Assembly (NCBI GenBank): GCA_963082975.1
Contig: OY720347.1
Location: 17,125,187 to 17,189,186, forward strand
DNA from: Labia minor
Taxonomy: Eukaryota; Arthropoda; Insecta; Dermaptera; Spongiphoridae
Direction: 5' to 3'
Length of the DNA: 64,000 bases
Made by a program: the position numbers and the translations under genes. Numbering within the stretch: position 1 is the stretch's first letter; the number at the start of each line of letters is the position of its first letter. Below, in pieces: positions 1 through 10,616 of the stretch. The notes under the pieces are model-generated. The model was not told the DNA's origin. It saw only the letters and a program-made list of their open reading frames with translations, and ran no database searches.

Positions 1-126
1 CTCTTAAAAAAAAAAGGGTAAAATGTTTTTCGCGATCAGACTTTCAACTTTCAATTTGTCTGCGGCCCGCCTAAAGTTAAACGTTGTTTGTTTGGCCCAA
101 GTGTACCTATGAGTTTGACACCCCTG
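1..126 (-). mobile_element. hAT-type MITE, partial, cut by window start
   Basis: This stretch is the inverted counterpart of the complete 182-bp MITE at 20,812-20,993. It shares the GCGGCCCGCCTAAAGTTAAA block, and its right end AGTTTGACACCCCTG is the reverse complement of the other copy's left end. The 8 bases after it (CTATAGAA) are the reverse complement of those before the other copy (TTCTATAG). The MITE was therefore already in place when the surrounding arm was duplicated. Confidence 0.8.
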
Positions 127-867
127 CTATAGAACGTTAAAAACTGTATATTATTATATTCTAGAATGCCTATTCTTCATAACAATATTTATTATGTATA
201 AAAGATAACATCTCAATAATAAATCGTTTACTTTATATAATCTTGTCATGAAAGTTAAATAGAAATTTAAATTATCTATTATTTATGGAATGTTTTTAAT
301 AGTCCTAAAGTTTTGTGATAATTTCAAAAAAAAACAAATATAAACTAAAATACGTATTTAGATATATTATTCCTACAAAAAAAATAAATAAAAATATATT
401 AAATCTTTTTTTTTTTATTTTAATTTTGTTATTTTAATTAATAAAAGTATTAATTATTATTTTAATTTTATTTACTCCCTGATGAAAATTAAGTTGAAGT
501 TTTTTATAAACTTGATGAGAGAGAAAACAAATAATAATAAAATTTGCTATCAATATTGTCATGTAATAATTAAATAATCATTTTATATTATTAAACCTAA
601 TAAATATACCTTTAATTTTTTAAAGTTATATACTCTTCAGGGATTTATAGAAAAAACTTGAAAAAAAAATGTACATAATGTATTTTAAAATAAAGTTAAT
701 AATATACAATAAATTTACAAACCGAAATTGTACTTGTTAAAGAAGGGAATATAATATTGTGTGTGTGTGTGGAATGGGAATTATCAATTCCCTTTTTAAT
801 GTATTCTATGCATATATATGATACTATTCCTTATTCTTCTTTTTTATCTTTCAGCTATCTAGTTACA

Positions 868-903
<36 letters not shown>

Positions 904-1165
904 AGTGTCGAAACAGATAACCAAGATGGAGATATACAATTCATAAAAATACATAAAACAAATTTATAAATTTCTGTTCTTTTTTCTTTAATAAAGAAAT
1001 AACAACACTCTGGGTTGAGATAAATCTTATAAAATCTAATAGGATGTTTGATAGAATTATTGCAGAGAAGTTATTAGATAGCAATTTATTATAGAAACTA
1101 TTTAAACGATTATAGTTTTGAGCGTACACTCAGTTAGTTTAAAAAATAACAAGAGTTTGTGTTAA
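127..1165. repeat. Left arm of a long inverted repeat
   Basis: This region reappears in inverted orientation at 19,164-20,811. Shared landmarks in order are the ATAGGCATTCTAGAATATAA block, the CTTTAGGACTATTAATAACA block, a TA microsatellite at about 870-900, and the GAGCGTACACTCAGTTAG block near 1,120. The right arm is longer because a family-A element is inserted in it, so this arm preserves the empty site, near the A run seen here at about 400. Open frames inside the arm are short, AT-rich and look non-coding. Confidence 0.85.
869..901. repeat. (TA)n microsatellite
   Basis: An uninterrupted TA run of about 31 bases. The corresponding run in the inverted copy (about 19,430-19,446) is much shorter, so its length has changed since the duplication. 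Confidence 0.95.
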
Positions 1166-1243
1166 CACTTACATGAATTAGTATCTTTTTCTCTGTACTA
1201 TTCTCCAATCTAGAAATATTAAAGAGATTATACAATAGATATA

Positions 1244-1734
1244 CAGTAGAACTTCGATAAGTTATAAGTTATTTTAAAATATCAAGGGTCTATGTTAGGG
1301 ATAGGTTAATAACATTTTTTTAAAGGCTAAATCATATCGTTTCTTAAAATTCTCTACCCAGCCATTGCTGGCTTTAAAATTTTTGATTTTTAGCGAATTA
1401 GCGAACTCTTCAACTTTCTCTTTCAGTATGGGTCCATTAACACTGATGTTTTTATTTCGACACTGTTTGAACCAACAAACATTGTTCGAAATTAGGGAAT
1501 TCGGCAATTTTTCGTCTTTTACATTGAAGACTTTCTCCTGATTCTTGTTCTTCAATATTTCAGCTTCTGAGGGCCAATATAGAGATTACTTATTTAAGTT
1601 ATCGAGGTTTCGTATTTTAAGATATTGAGGTTTTGGGCTCTGATGGGAAGGGAACATATTAATTTTGAAGTTATAGAGGTTTTTAAGTTACCGTGATTTG
1701 AGTTACCGAGGTTTGAGTTATCGAGGTTCTGCTG
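1244..1734 (-). mobile_element. Tigger/pogo-like non-autonomous element, 491 bp
   Basis: The ends are CAGTAGAACTTCGATAAG on the left and, as reverse complement of the right end, CAGCAGAACCTCGATAACTC. They are imperfect terminal inverted repeats flanked on both sides by TA (1,242-1,243 and 1,735-1,736), as expected for the Tc1/mariner/pogo superfamily. The right end has further direct copies of a GAGTTACCGAGGTTT-like motif. Inside, on the minus strand, is a relic of the CENPB-type DNA-binding region. A full Tigger transposase of roughly 500 residues is missing, so this is an internally deleted copy. Confidence 0.85.
1295..1555 (-). pseudogene. Tigger/pogo transposase fragment, CENPB-type HTH
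   Basis: An open stretch of about 86 codons contains CWFKQCRNKNISVNGPILKE, then a KASNGWVENFKKR segment. This is the second helix-turn-helix (CENPB/Tc5 HTH) of pogo-family transposases, which binds the terminal repeats. No DDE catalytic domain follows; the frame stops inside the element. It is a remnant with no transposition activity of its own and no sign of a host role. Confidence 0.8.
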
Positions 1735-2059
1735 TATATATACTAATTTGTATAAAAAAATGATTTCCTGACTTTTTATAGTGGTTCAAAACAAACATCT
1801 TTTTCCCAATTTCTTACCGATCAACTTTAGGTAGGAAATTTAGATATACGTATCTTATCTTATTATGCTAGCTAAAATTGTATATATCTATCTATCTATC
1901 TATATTTCTACCTATATATATTGGTTCTCAAAAACCGCTCTAACGATTTTTTTCAAATTCACACTAGATATAGTATTTATAAAGAAAAATTGAGTTTTAT
2001 TGATCACATCTCTTGAAACATACAGCTTCATTATTAATTTCTTAATTAAAAATTATATA

Positions 2060-2550
2060 TGGGTGTGACGTCATTTGGAATTTTACTCCCGCCTTTTTTT
2101 AAAGGATATTGTATTGATATTTTTTTTATATTTAAAATATTTTAAAATAAAATAAATTTCGAAATAAAATTAAAAATATTTATTTTTAATAAAATATATA
2201 TATATATTTATTAATCTCTCTCAAAAAAAAAAATAACAACAAAATAAAAAATGGTTTGGTATTTGGTGTCGGAAGATGGTAAAAATATAATTTTTTTTTT
2301 TTTTTAATCTATTATTTTTTAATAAATTACTATTTTATATTTATTTATTCATTGTTCTTTTATTAAATTTAATATTTATTAATATTATTTATTATTAATT
2401 TATATATCGATGACATTAGACATTCATATTGAAATTTGACTCCCGCCTTTTTTTAAAAGATATTGTATTAATATTTTTTTTATATATAAAATATTTTAAA
2501 ATTTTTTATTTAATTTCGAAATAAAATTAAAAATATATATTTTAATAATA
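2060..2550. repeat. Two diverged direct repeats in AT-rich DNA
   Basis: Blocks at about 2,066-2,180 and 2,437-2,545 share ACTCCCGCCTTTTTTTAAA, then GATATTGTATT and an AT-rich tail containing TTTCGAAATAAAATTAAAAA. They are about 110 bp each and lie about 370 bp apart. The first begins next to a TGACGTCA palindrome at 2,066-2,073; in the second the equivalent position is degraded. No open frame. Probably a tandemly duplicated old repeat. Confidence 0.6.
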
Positions 2551-2707
2551 TTTTATAATTATAAATTACGATATATATTTATCATTCTTCCAATAAATAA
2601 AAAATATTCATGCACTTAGAAACCCCAAGTTCCATTCATTTTAATCAGATTGATGCAATGATGCAACATTTAATAATTGTAATAAATAATTAAAGAATTG
2701 TATATCA

Positions 2708-2812
2708 GCTCGGTGTCTCAAGTATTAATATTACCAGCCAAACCCAATATAATAATGAATTATTTTTTTTTAACTTAATTACCTAGCCGAGGCTCGGGGT
2801 CCCGGTGTGATC
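2708..2812. repeat. 105-bp repeat unit with GC-rich hairpin, copy 1
   Basis: The unit starts with AGCTCGGTGTCTCAAGTATT and ends with GCCGAGGCTCGGGGTCCCGG. It contains ATTACCAGCCAAACCCAATA and closes with an imperfect version of the hairpin seen in copy 2. Its start and end share the pattern CTCGGnnTCnCnnGT, so the unit is bounded by short direct repeats. It stands out from very AT-rich flanks. Function unknown. Confidence 0.6.
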
Positions 2813-2947
2813 TTAATATAGTGTCAGAATTAGATAAATAATGTAGAGAGAAAAATTATTTAAAAATAGATATTTATTTAAATGAAATAAAATTATTTAA
2901 TTTACAGAATGAAAATGTCTATAATAATGTCTAAACATTTTTTCGAG

Positions 2948-3052
2948 CGACAGCTCGGTATCCCAGGTATTAATATTACCAGCCAAACCCAATAATAATG
3001 AATCATTTTTTTTAACTTAAGTACCGAGCCGAGGCTCGGGGTCCCGGTACTA
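2948..3052. repeat. 105-bp repeat unit with GC-rich hairpin, copy 2
   Basis: This is the second copy of the unit at 2,708-2,812, in the same orientation. Here the 3' end carries a perfect hairpin CCGAGCC-GA-GGCTCGG, followed by GGGTCCCGGTA. The left boundary, CTCGGTATCCCAGGTA, is a diverged direct repeat of the right boundary, CTCGGGGTCCCGGTA. It may be a small mobile unit or a segmental duplication. Confidence 0.6.
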
Positions 3053-3493
3053 TATAATATATAAACAAGGGTTGTTGTTAAAATTTTTAAAAAAGTATGA
3101 AAAAACATATATATACATATATAAGTTGTATTATGTTCATGTGTCTTCTTGAATGTACATTTTGGATAAGCTAAGTAAACTTAGCGAATATTTAAGAATC
3201 GGATTTGAGCGCTAAGTAATGTAGAAATCTCCGGATAATCAAACTAACACCATCAGAAAAACAAATTTCCCATATCATATTGACATCCCGGCCAGTGGGA
3301 GTAGAATTATGCTAATGTTCTTTAGATGAATTTAAAATTCAAATTTGGAATTCCCAACGGGATTGGGATGGAAAACAGACAAAGTTAAAAAAAAGAGAGA
3401 GAACGAAGGGAGAAGCACAGATAATCCTCATTTCGCTTTTTCTCTTTTTTTTTCACTCGCATACCTATTAGAGATATTTTAAAAAGAAATTCA

Positions 3494-3524
<31 letters not shown>

Positions 3525-5462
3525 GATTTTATCCATGTTCTTGCTCTGGCATGTGTAAAATTTTCTTACTCATATATAAATACATATATACTTATATATA
3601 TATACTGTATAGGTATATTTAGTATATAAAAGAAATGTTAGAAAACAAAATTAGGTATATTCTACCTTGTATGTATGTTATATTTAATATGATTATATAC
3701 TATATATAACCATTTATTTTAAAAATATCTTCTGCCTCGTAAATTAATTAAGTATTTTCTAGTAATCAAATATTCGATCTTCTTCTTATATCTTATTAAA
3801 TATATTCTAACTTTAGTAAGAAGACTGGTATGTCTTTTAATTTGTAAAGGTGTTTACATTCTTAAACTATTTAAAGACGATTAAGAATTTCTAATCTGTT
3901 TCCTATTTAAACGCACATGGAAATTGCTTATAATTACGACTGATTTTCCTCTTGTACTTAAATTTGATAAATATTTTATACCTATATAAATTCTAAATTA
4001 ATTTATACTAAAATAGTATTTTCTGATCAAGTGGAATTTATTTTTAAAATGACAAAAATAGTTACAATATTTAATTAGTTCTATCAGGTTTTATATCCTA
4101 TTATTTTTTTTAAATTTTATTGAATTATAAAGGGATGAAAATCAATTAAGTGTATTTGAAAATAGTTATAGATTCTTTTAAACATTTTGAGGACAAAAAT
4201 ATACTAAATGAATTTAATATGAAAAGGGGAAATTGCCTAAAAGGAGATTTCATGACCTTTATAAACCTCCACATAAAATGGTAATAAGAATTATTACATA
4301 ATTATTAAATCGATAATATAATTTATAATCAGTTGGATTAGAAAATAAATTAGAAATTAAATTATATATTGGGAATGATAATTAATTTATAATTATTAAA
4401 TCCATTGCATTTCAAAAAAAAAAAAAATATGAATATTTTATTTTAATTTTTATAAAAATTTTTATCGAAAATATGAAGAATATATATGTTGTATATAGTT
4501 TTGGGGGAGAAATTTGTTTCTTTTGTTTTGTTGAAATGATTACGTTAGCATATTCATCGGATCTCAATGCGATCCGTGTTCGCGTCAAACCAAGCAAACA
4601 ACCCAACTTGACAAAGTTGATAACTTGAGATAGGGGTGGTTGGTTGGTTGGCTGCCTATGTGTGAACGAAATACACCATGGCAGTTAAGCATGTAGAATA
4701 AGATAAGAGAGATAAGATAAGAGAAACACCGAGAAGCGGATAATGCATTTACTAATACACGGAAAAGAGACTAAATATATATATATATATACTTCATGTC
4801 ATTAGATCATAACTATCAAATTATATTATAGTATAAGAGAGTATATAGAGGGTGGTAAACTTTTCATCAGGAACAATATTCAACTCTGGCTCATTATCAT
4901 AGGGTCAGATACCCTGGGATTCCGTTCACTATAAATATAAGGTATATATAAATATTAAAATACGTTTCATAAACTATTCTTACCAAATAAATCATCGACA
5001 TTTACCTTTCTAACTAACTAAATACATGTTTTCAAAAATGGGAAAGAATGAATCAGTAAGGTAAGATAAGAATTTTCTTTTTCTCCAATTGTTAGATTTA
5101 ATAAAATAATTAATATATTTTATCATCAATTCTCATATTAGCTTATACTTATATCATTAACTAAATTTCTCTAGAAGTTTCTTTTGATTACACAGGCCAA
5201 CAAAAAAATTTTTTTGAAAACTTTTTTCACGTTAATAGGTGATGTTTATAGATTTTTTTGAGCTGAATCCAAATCTGGCGTTGGTTTTTTTGTACCACGC
5301 ACAGTTTTTGAGCAATCTGTTTTTTAATGATATAGTATAAAAACACTTTAGTATATAGGGAAATTAATGAAAAGCTATGTTAAATCATAAGCATGGTTTG
5401 TATTTACAGTTTAAAACAGTGACCGAATGTGCCATTATAGGTTTTTATTGATATTACAGGTT
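3053..5462. other. AT-rich intergenic DNA
   Basis: I see no convincing gene. Contents: a less AT-rich patch at about 3,280-3,450 with CCCGGCCAGTGGGAGTAG, TA microsatellites at about 3,494-3,523 and 4,774-4,791, and a GATAAGA-rich patch at 4,697-4,725. A short minus-strand open stretch at 4,412-4,606 holds a possible exon ending at a GTAATC donor, but the peptide is not recognisable. The DNA at about 5,190-5,320 may belong to the element that carries the neighbouring pseudogene. Confidence 0.5.
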
Positions 5463-6199
5463 TCACTTGTCAGCTGGAATTGGTTTATACTTCCGTTCTC
5501 TTTTTTCTTTGAAGCTTCTTATGTAGCTTTTTCTTCGATGTGTTGCTTGCTGCTCTCTCTTTCTATACACATGAATGCTGGTTCCAATGGCTAACAAGTT
5601 CTTTTCTTTCAGTCTAGAGCCAAGCAATTCAGCCTTTTCTTTAGTCAAGCCCAGATCCCTAACCAAGTCATTAAGCTCGATTTGTGTAAACACTTTAGGC
5701 TCTACATTTTCAGTAGTACAATGGAATTCTTCATCATCTTGTTCATTTGACTCGGATTGCACATCAGAAAATACTTCAATAGAATTTAAATCATCTGGTG
5801 GTTCAGGGACCGGTAAATCTACACTGTGTCCTACTGGTCGGATGACAGACGGAAGATTAGGATAGCTTATTACCTTCTTGTTTTTTGAGTTATGACCAGT
5901 AATATCAACACTGCAAAAATAGCAGTCATCAGAATGATTTTTCGGCTCCTCCATATCATAGGAACAGCAAATTTAAAGGTTTTTCTCTCCTTTTTTGACC
6001 ATTTTCTTAGATCTTCAACACAAACATAACATACCTTATGTGGTGCCCAAGATTTCTCCTGATCACCAAGTTTAGTTCCAAAATATGATAGATAAACGTT
6101 TTTCACAAAGTCTGTAATGTTTCTTTGGTGTTTTTTAATCACAAACTCACCACAAATATAACAAAAACGCTTCCGTCTTCTTTCAAATTTCTTACGCAC
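5463..6199 (-). pseudogene. Frameshifted member of a multicopy arthropod protein family
   Basis: Two overlapping minus-strand frames read as one protein. The upstream frame (6,199 down to about 5,950) has FCYICGEF, then NITDFVKNVYLSYFGTKLGD, SWAPHKVCYVC and VPMIW. The downstream frame (from about 5,954) continues with EPKNHSDDCYFC, YPNLPSVIRPV and LNDLVRDLGLTKEKAELLGS. The switch sits at a G run near 5,945-5,950, where one base appears to be missing. No ATG fits the start: the first frame opens at GTG just after an in-frame TGA. From memory, family members continue much further, whereas this copy ends soon after VYRKRE, so it looks truncated too. The paired CxxC motifs suggest zinc binding. 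The family is uncharacterised and repeated many times in some arthropod genomes. Confidence 0.75.
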
Positions 6200-6542
6200 A
6201 AGTTTTCACTACTGACGGCCAGTCCCACGACTGCCAATTCGACTTTTTATAGTTTCTTTTTTGTTTACAATTATAGATTAATAAAATGAAAAAATCTCAT
6301 TAGACATATTTTAGATTTGTATAAATAAACAATAATTAAATTAACATATGGATAATAAAATGATAGGATTCTTAAATGTAATAGATAATTAGTAATAATG
6401 TATTTATTAATGGAGCAAATAAAATAGTAAATATAAATACTAAGTTAAATAAATCAAATTTTTATTGATTTAATCTACAATTTGTGTTATAAAGTATATA
6501 ATTTATATTCAAAGAAAATGTTTTCATTATTAAGCCTATTTT

Positions 6543-7614
6543 TCAAACATTATGTATTAATAAATGTTTATCTAAATATGATTTTCTATTAAATTTCTTT
6601 TCACAATAATTACATTTAAAAGGTTTTTCTCCTGAATGAATTAATAAATGTCTTTTTAAAATTGATTTCTGATTAAATTTCTTTTCACAATAATTACATT
6701 CAAAAGGTTTTTCTCCTGAATGAATTAATAAATGAGTTTTTAAATGTGATTTATCATTAAATTTCTTTTTACAATAATTACATTCAAAACGTTTTTTTCC
6801 TGAATGAATTAATAAATGTCTTTTTAAATTTGATTTATCATTAAATTTCTTTTGACAAAAATTACATTTAAAAGGTTTTTCTCCTGTATGAATTAATAAA
6901 TGAGTTTTTAAATGTGATTTATCATTAAATTTCTTTTTACAATAATTACATTCAAATCGTTTTTCTCCTGAATGAATTAATAAATGTCTATCAAAACTTG
7001 ATTTCAGATTAAATTTCTTTTCACAATAATTACATTCAAAAGGTTTTTCTCCTGTATGAATTAATAAATGTGTATTCAAATTTGATTTCAGATTAAATTT
7101 CTTTTCACAATAATTACATTTAAAAGGTTTTTCTCCTGTATGAATTAATAAATGTGTATTCAAATTTGATTTCAGATTAAATTTCTTTTTACAATAATTA
7201 CATTGAAAATGCCTGTCTTCTCTATGGTTTGAATCAGTTTCTTCTTTAGAATTTTCGTCTAAATATTTCTCTGTATCCTTTTTGAGTTTTACATCATTTT
7301 TGAAAATGGAAAATATTTTTTTATGAAAACATTTTTTTAAATGTTTCGATAAAAATTCCTCATTTATAAAATGCATATGACAATATACACAAGCATATAG
7401 AGGACCTAAAAAAAAGAATTGTTTTTATTATTTTAAATCATTATATTTTTATATATCTAACTATTTTATAATTCAATTTAAGGAATAATATCATTATAAA
7501 AAATATTTAAAAAAAAAATACTTTTAGTGACAATTAACATTACTTTAGATGAAATAAATATAGAAATAAAAACTAACCTATATATATTGGATATTTTGTG
7601 TCTTCTTGATCCAT
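6543..7614 (-). CDS. C2H2 zinc-finger protein, 8 tandem fingers, two exons
   Basis: A probable nuclear DNA-binding protein of 299 residues encoded by exon 1 (7,578-7,614) and exon 2 (6,543-7,405). Exon 1 starts at an ATG in AAAATGG context, with an in-frame TAA three codons upstream, and ends at the donor GTTAGT. Exon 2 follows a TTTTTTTTAG acceptor. Joining them restores a glycine codon and opens an N-terminal C2HC finger (C18-x2-C21-x12-H34-x3-C38), which supports the splice. Eight C2H2 fingers run from about residue 79 to 297, each 28 residues, with TGEKP/SGEKR-type linkers. The first ATG of exon 2 (7,376) would lose Cys18 and Cys21. The fingers are nearly identical except at the DNA-contacting positions, typical of a tandem-duplicated array. 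Target sequence and role cannot be read from the sequence. Confidence 0.85.
7406..7577 (-). other. Intron of the zinc-finger gene
   Basis: A 172-bp GT-AG intron with donor GTTAGTTTTT and acceptor TTTTTTTTAG. It interrupts a codon after its first base. It is very AT-rich with no other content. Confidence 0.8.
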
Positions 7615-8340
7615 TTTTAATTGATTAATGTATTATCGATTATAAAATATATGCTAGGTAATAAATAATATAAACCTGATAGTCTGTGTTTTATAAACGT
7701 TTTAAATTTTGATTTTGATTTTTAATTAAAATAACAAACAAATATTTGTCTTTAAGATAGCAACCAGGTGGATGGAAATCAAATTTGACTTCCGGAAACA
7801 TTATGTGTTTTTACTCTTACCATTGTTAGGTGGCGCTGCTGTCGACAAATTACATTTTTACCATGGAGATATGAAGGTACCATTCCGTTTGTTTTTTGTG
7901 GTGGGAGGTGGCACCAAAAAAGTAGGGAGAAATTTTTGTCGACCATTTTGGATGTTCCAAAACATTGAATTTTCCATAAGACATAATACATTTTTGTTTC
8001 CAATTTTCTCGTATGTTTGAAAGTTTTTCTTAGTTATTTCTTGTTTCTTATTGCTTCATATATAAAAACAATAAAATTATTTCCTTCCTTTTCAAGTAAT
8101 TTTTATGTTATTTTAAGTTATTTATTTTTGAATATAAAATTTGAAAATAGAATAGAATAGCAGGAAAAATGTTTCAATGTTAAAATACAAAAAAGAAGGA
8201 ATGATTGGGATGGAAAAGTTGGTTAAATCGATTTATTAAAATAATTCGTATTAATTTATTTGTCGTATAATACGTAGTATAATTAAATTGTATATAATTT
8301 TAACGAAGGGGAAATAATATAATTTATTTTGAAAATAAAG
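7615..8340. other. Zinc-finger gene upstream region and repeat-like DNA
   Basis: The first 130 bases upstream of the zinc-finger start include a TATCGATTA motif near 7,633. Further out, 7,745-8,005 is less AT-rich and contains GGTGGCGCTGCTGTCGACAA and a second TGTCGACC. Both strands are open there for about 75-80 codons, but neither peptide resembles a known domain, so I treat it as repeat or non-coding DNA. Confidence 0.4.
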
Positions 8341-8530
8341 TCAAAGGCAGTTGAATCTCATCCATTGGGGTAAGCAAGAGATTGCTATGCTGTCCCCTTC
8401 AAGGTCACCGAGAAGCAAATGCGAACTGAACGAAGCTCACCAGCAGGCCAGGAGGGAGGGTGGCTGGGGAGGTGAGAAGAGGTGGCGGAGGGGGGCAACA
8501 TGGCGGCAAATCTTTTCAATCTGTCAAAAT
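8341..8530 (+). promoter_or_regulatory. GC-rich island with CAACATGGCGGC motif
   Basis: An abrupt, roughly 150-bp block of much higher GC content, with AGGTCACCGAGAAGC, a purine-rich GGAGGGAGGGTGG run and CAACATGGCGGCAAATC. The last resembles a YY1-type ATGGCGGC promoter motif and also gives an ATG in a good initiation context, but that frame closes after 13 codons. It may be a promoter or first exon of an unseen gene, or an inserted element. Confidence 0.3.
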
Positions 8531-9027
8531 TCAATAATTAATATTTAATCAACGAAGCACCGTAAAATTATATAATAGTAGTGAAAATGAATCTACGTTT
8601 CATGATGAATCTATTCGTATAGGTTTTATCTGTTGTTATGAGGCAAGATTTTTGTTGAACTGTAAAAATAAACCAATGTTAAAATTAATTAAAAATTTCC
8701 ATTTAATGATACAAAAAATCAATTTTATTTAGAATCTGGCTAAAATTATGGTCAATGGATTGGTCTTGGTCACAATTTACAAGATTTAGTCAAAAATTTT
8801 AATAAAATGAAAAACATTGATTTGATTGGTTTTTCTAATACTCTGCTGACAGCTTCACGAGAAAAATGAATTTTATATACGTATATATATATATATATAT
8901 ACATATATATATAAAATTCATAATTATTTTTTTCAGCAAACTGATTATTATTACAAAAATATTAAAAATACGATGTGTATGAATATATATATATATATAC
9001 ACAACTTCACAACTTTGTTTAAATATT

Positions 9028-9190
9028 GCAATACGAACTGTTTTATAAATTGTTATCTCTAACATATATTTATATATTTATTATGTGAAGTTCATTTCGT
9101 ATAATTTTGATTATATATGTATATATGAAATGAACTTTACATAATAAATATATATTTATATGTTAGAGATAACAATTTATAAAACAGTTC
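9028..9190. repeat. Near-perfect long palindrome with arms of about 75 bp
   Basis: The left arm includes CTGTTTTATAAATTGTTATC, CTAACATATATTTATATA and GTTCATTTCGTATA. The right arm is its reverse complement from TATATGAAATGAAC to GATAACAATTTATAAAACAG. The spacer is under 20 bases. The transcript of either strand would fold into a long hairpin. It may be a foldback element or a recent inverted duplication. Confidence 0.8.
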
Positions 9191-9283
9191 TAATGACAAT
9201 TCAAATTTCGCGCTCTGTTATAAAAAATTTGAAAGCAGACGGAATGTGCGCTAGCTTCATGGGGTTAGTCACGCTCACGCGAG

Positions 9284-9350
9284 TTCATACTTTTCATCAT
9301 CCCGCAAAAGTGCTCAACGCCGCTAAAGAAGTTTTCACTTCAAAAAAATC
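9284..9350 (+). repeat. Dispersed repeat, copy 1
   Basis: The core CCCGCAAAAGTGCTCAACGC continues with CGCTAAAGAAGTTTTCACTT and an A run, and recurs at about 9,898-9,955. Both copies follow CACGCGAGTT. The A-rich end suggests a retroposed sequence, but no RT or tRNA-type promoter is visible. Confidence 0.55.
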
Positions 9351-9831
9351 TGTAAATTTGAACCAAAATGGCAATAAATAAATAAAATATATAATAATAT
9401 ATTAATATATTTAATATTAATATAAAATTAGCCTATTGTCTTGGATCAGGTATACGAGGAAATAGAAGAATAGTTAAAATTGAAAGAAAGTCGTTCATTT
9501 TCAATAGACAATGAATATAATATAATTCGAAAATTGTCTTTTGGCCGAAAATATAAAAAAATAAATTTTTCCATATTTATATATTTATATATGCATATAA
9601 TTAAAAATTAATTTATTAAAATATATATTATATAATATATTATATATAATATATAATTTAATATAATTTAACATATAATAATATATTAAAATATTTTATT
9701 TTATATATACATAATTTAGTAATACTGATTATTAATGTGTAAATATAAATAATAATATTTAATATGGCAAATATGTAAAATTTTGTAAAGAATGTATCAG
9801 AAGTTTAGTGTCTAACATTCTGGCGTATTGC

Positions 9832-9962
9832 GCATGCGTATATGTGTTGGGTCGTTTTCGCAGGGTCGGGTCGGGTCGGAATCTCACGCGAGTTCTATAC
9901 TTTTTCCCCATCCCGCAAAAGTGCTCAACGCCGCTAAAGAAGTTTTCACTTCAAAAATTTAA
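9832..9962 (+). repeat. Dispersed repeat, copy 2, with GGGTC tandem
   Basis: Contains the same core as 9,284-9,350 (GTGCTCAACGCCGCTAAAGA). It is preceded by GCGCATGCG and three tandem GGGTC units, then CTCACGCGAGTT. Unusually GC-rich for this window, with no coding frame. Confidence 0.5.
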
Positions 9963-10070
9963 TAAGTTTCATGAAATGTAAAATTAATTTTTAATAAATT
10001 TAAAAATAATATCCTGTGGGTAACGGGTAGATTCTTTTCTATAATCCCAGTAGAAAAGAATTCTATTTCA

Positions 10071-10132
10071 GGGATTGGCGTTCCTGTCCCTTCCAAGCCT
10101 TTGCGGTCGACGTGTTGGCCACCCCTGCTATA
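10071..10132 (-). mobile_element. hAT-type terminal fragment
   Basis: Read on the minus strand, it starts CAGGGGTGGCCAACACGTCG, a typical hAT end (CAGGGGTGGCCAA type). I found no matching second end or target duplication, so it is called a fragment. Confidence 0.45.
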
Positions 10133-10269
10133 TATAATAGAAAAATATTTTTAAGGATAAAATGATCAAATAATAATAAAATATATATTTTATAATTAAT
10201 CTTTTGTATTTGAACTGGATTGTATTTTTATAAATATGCTTAATATTTAATATACATATTAACAAGCAG

Positions 10270-10483
10270 TAGGGTGACCAAACGTCCCGGTTTTCCGGGA
10301 TTGTGCCGATTTTAGGTGCTCTGTCCCGGCGTCCCGAAAAATGTCTTCAGGACAGTCTATTTTCCCGGTTTTTAAATATTTAGGTCCTACGAACCGTTTC
10401 TCACAATCAGTTTGGCTCTTATTATTTTCGATTTTCATTCAATATGGCTCTAAAAAAAAGGTAATTTTTATATGGTCACCCTA
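10270..10483. mobile_element. 214-bp MITE, hAT type, with perfect 8-bp TSD
   Basis: The terminal inverted repeats TAGGGTGACCA and TGGTCACCCTA are flanked by identical ACAAGCAG octamers at 10,262-10,269 and 10,484-10,491. The interior is rich in CCCGG motifs (CGTCCCGG, TCCCGGCGTCCCG). It has no coding capacity. The 8-bp duplication indicates mobilisation by a hAT-type transposase. Confidence 0.9.
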
Positions 10484-10616
10484 ACAAGCAGTCAATCCGC
10501 CACTTCTCTTGATTTTCTAAATCAAAAATGTATTTATTTAGCATAAAACTTGTTATGTACTGATTCTAATGAATTTGATTTTATTTAGTGTTAAATATTT
10601 TATAATCTATTCAGTC

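Noticed and set aside
757-1129. Two open frames of 60-70 codons in the left repeat arm
   Set aside because: They run through a TA microsatellite and are not kept in the inverted copy.
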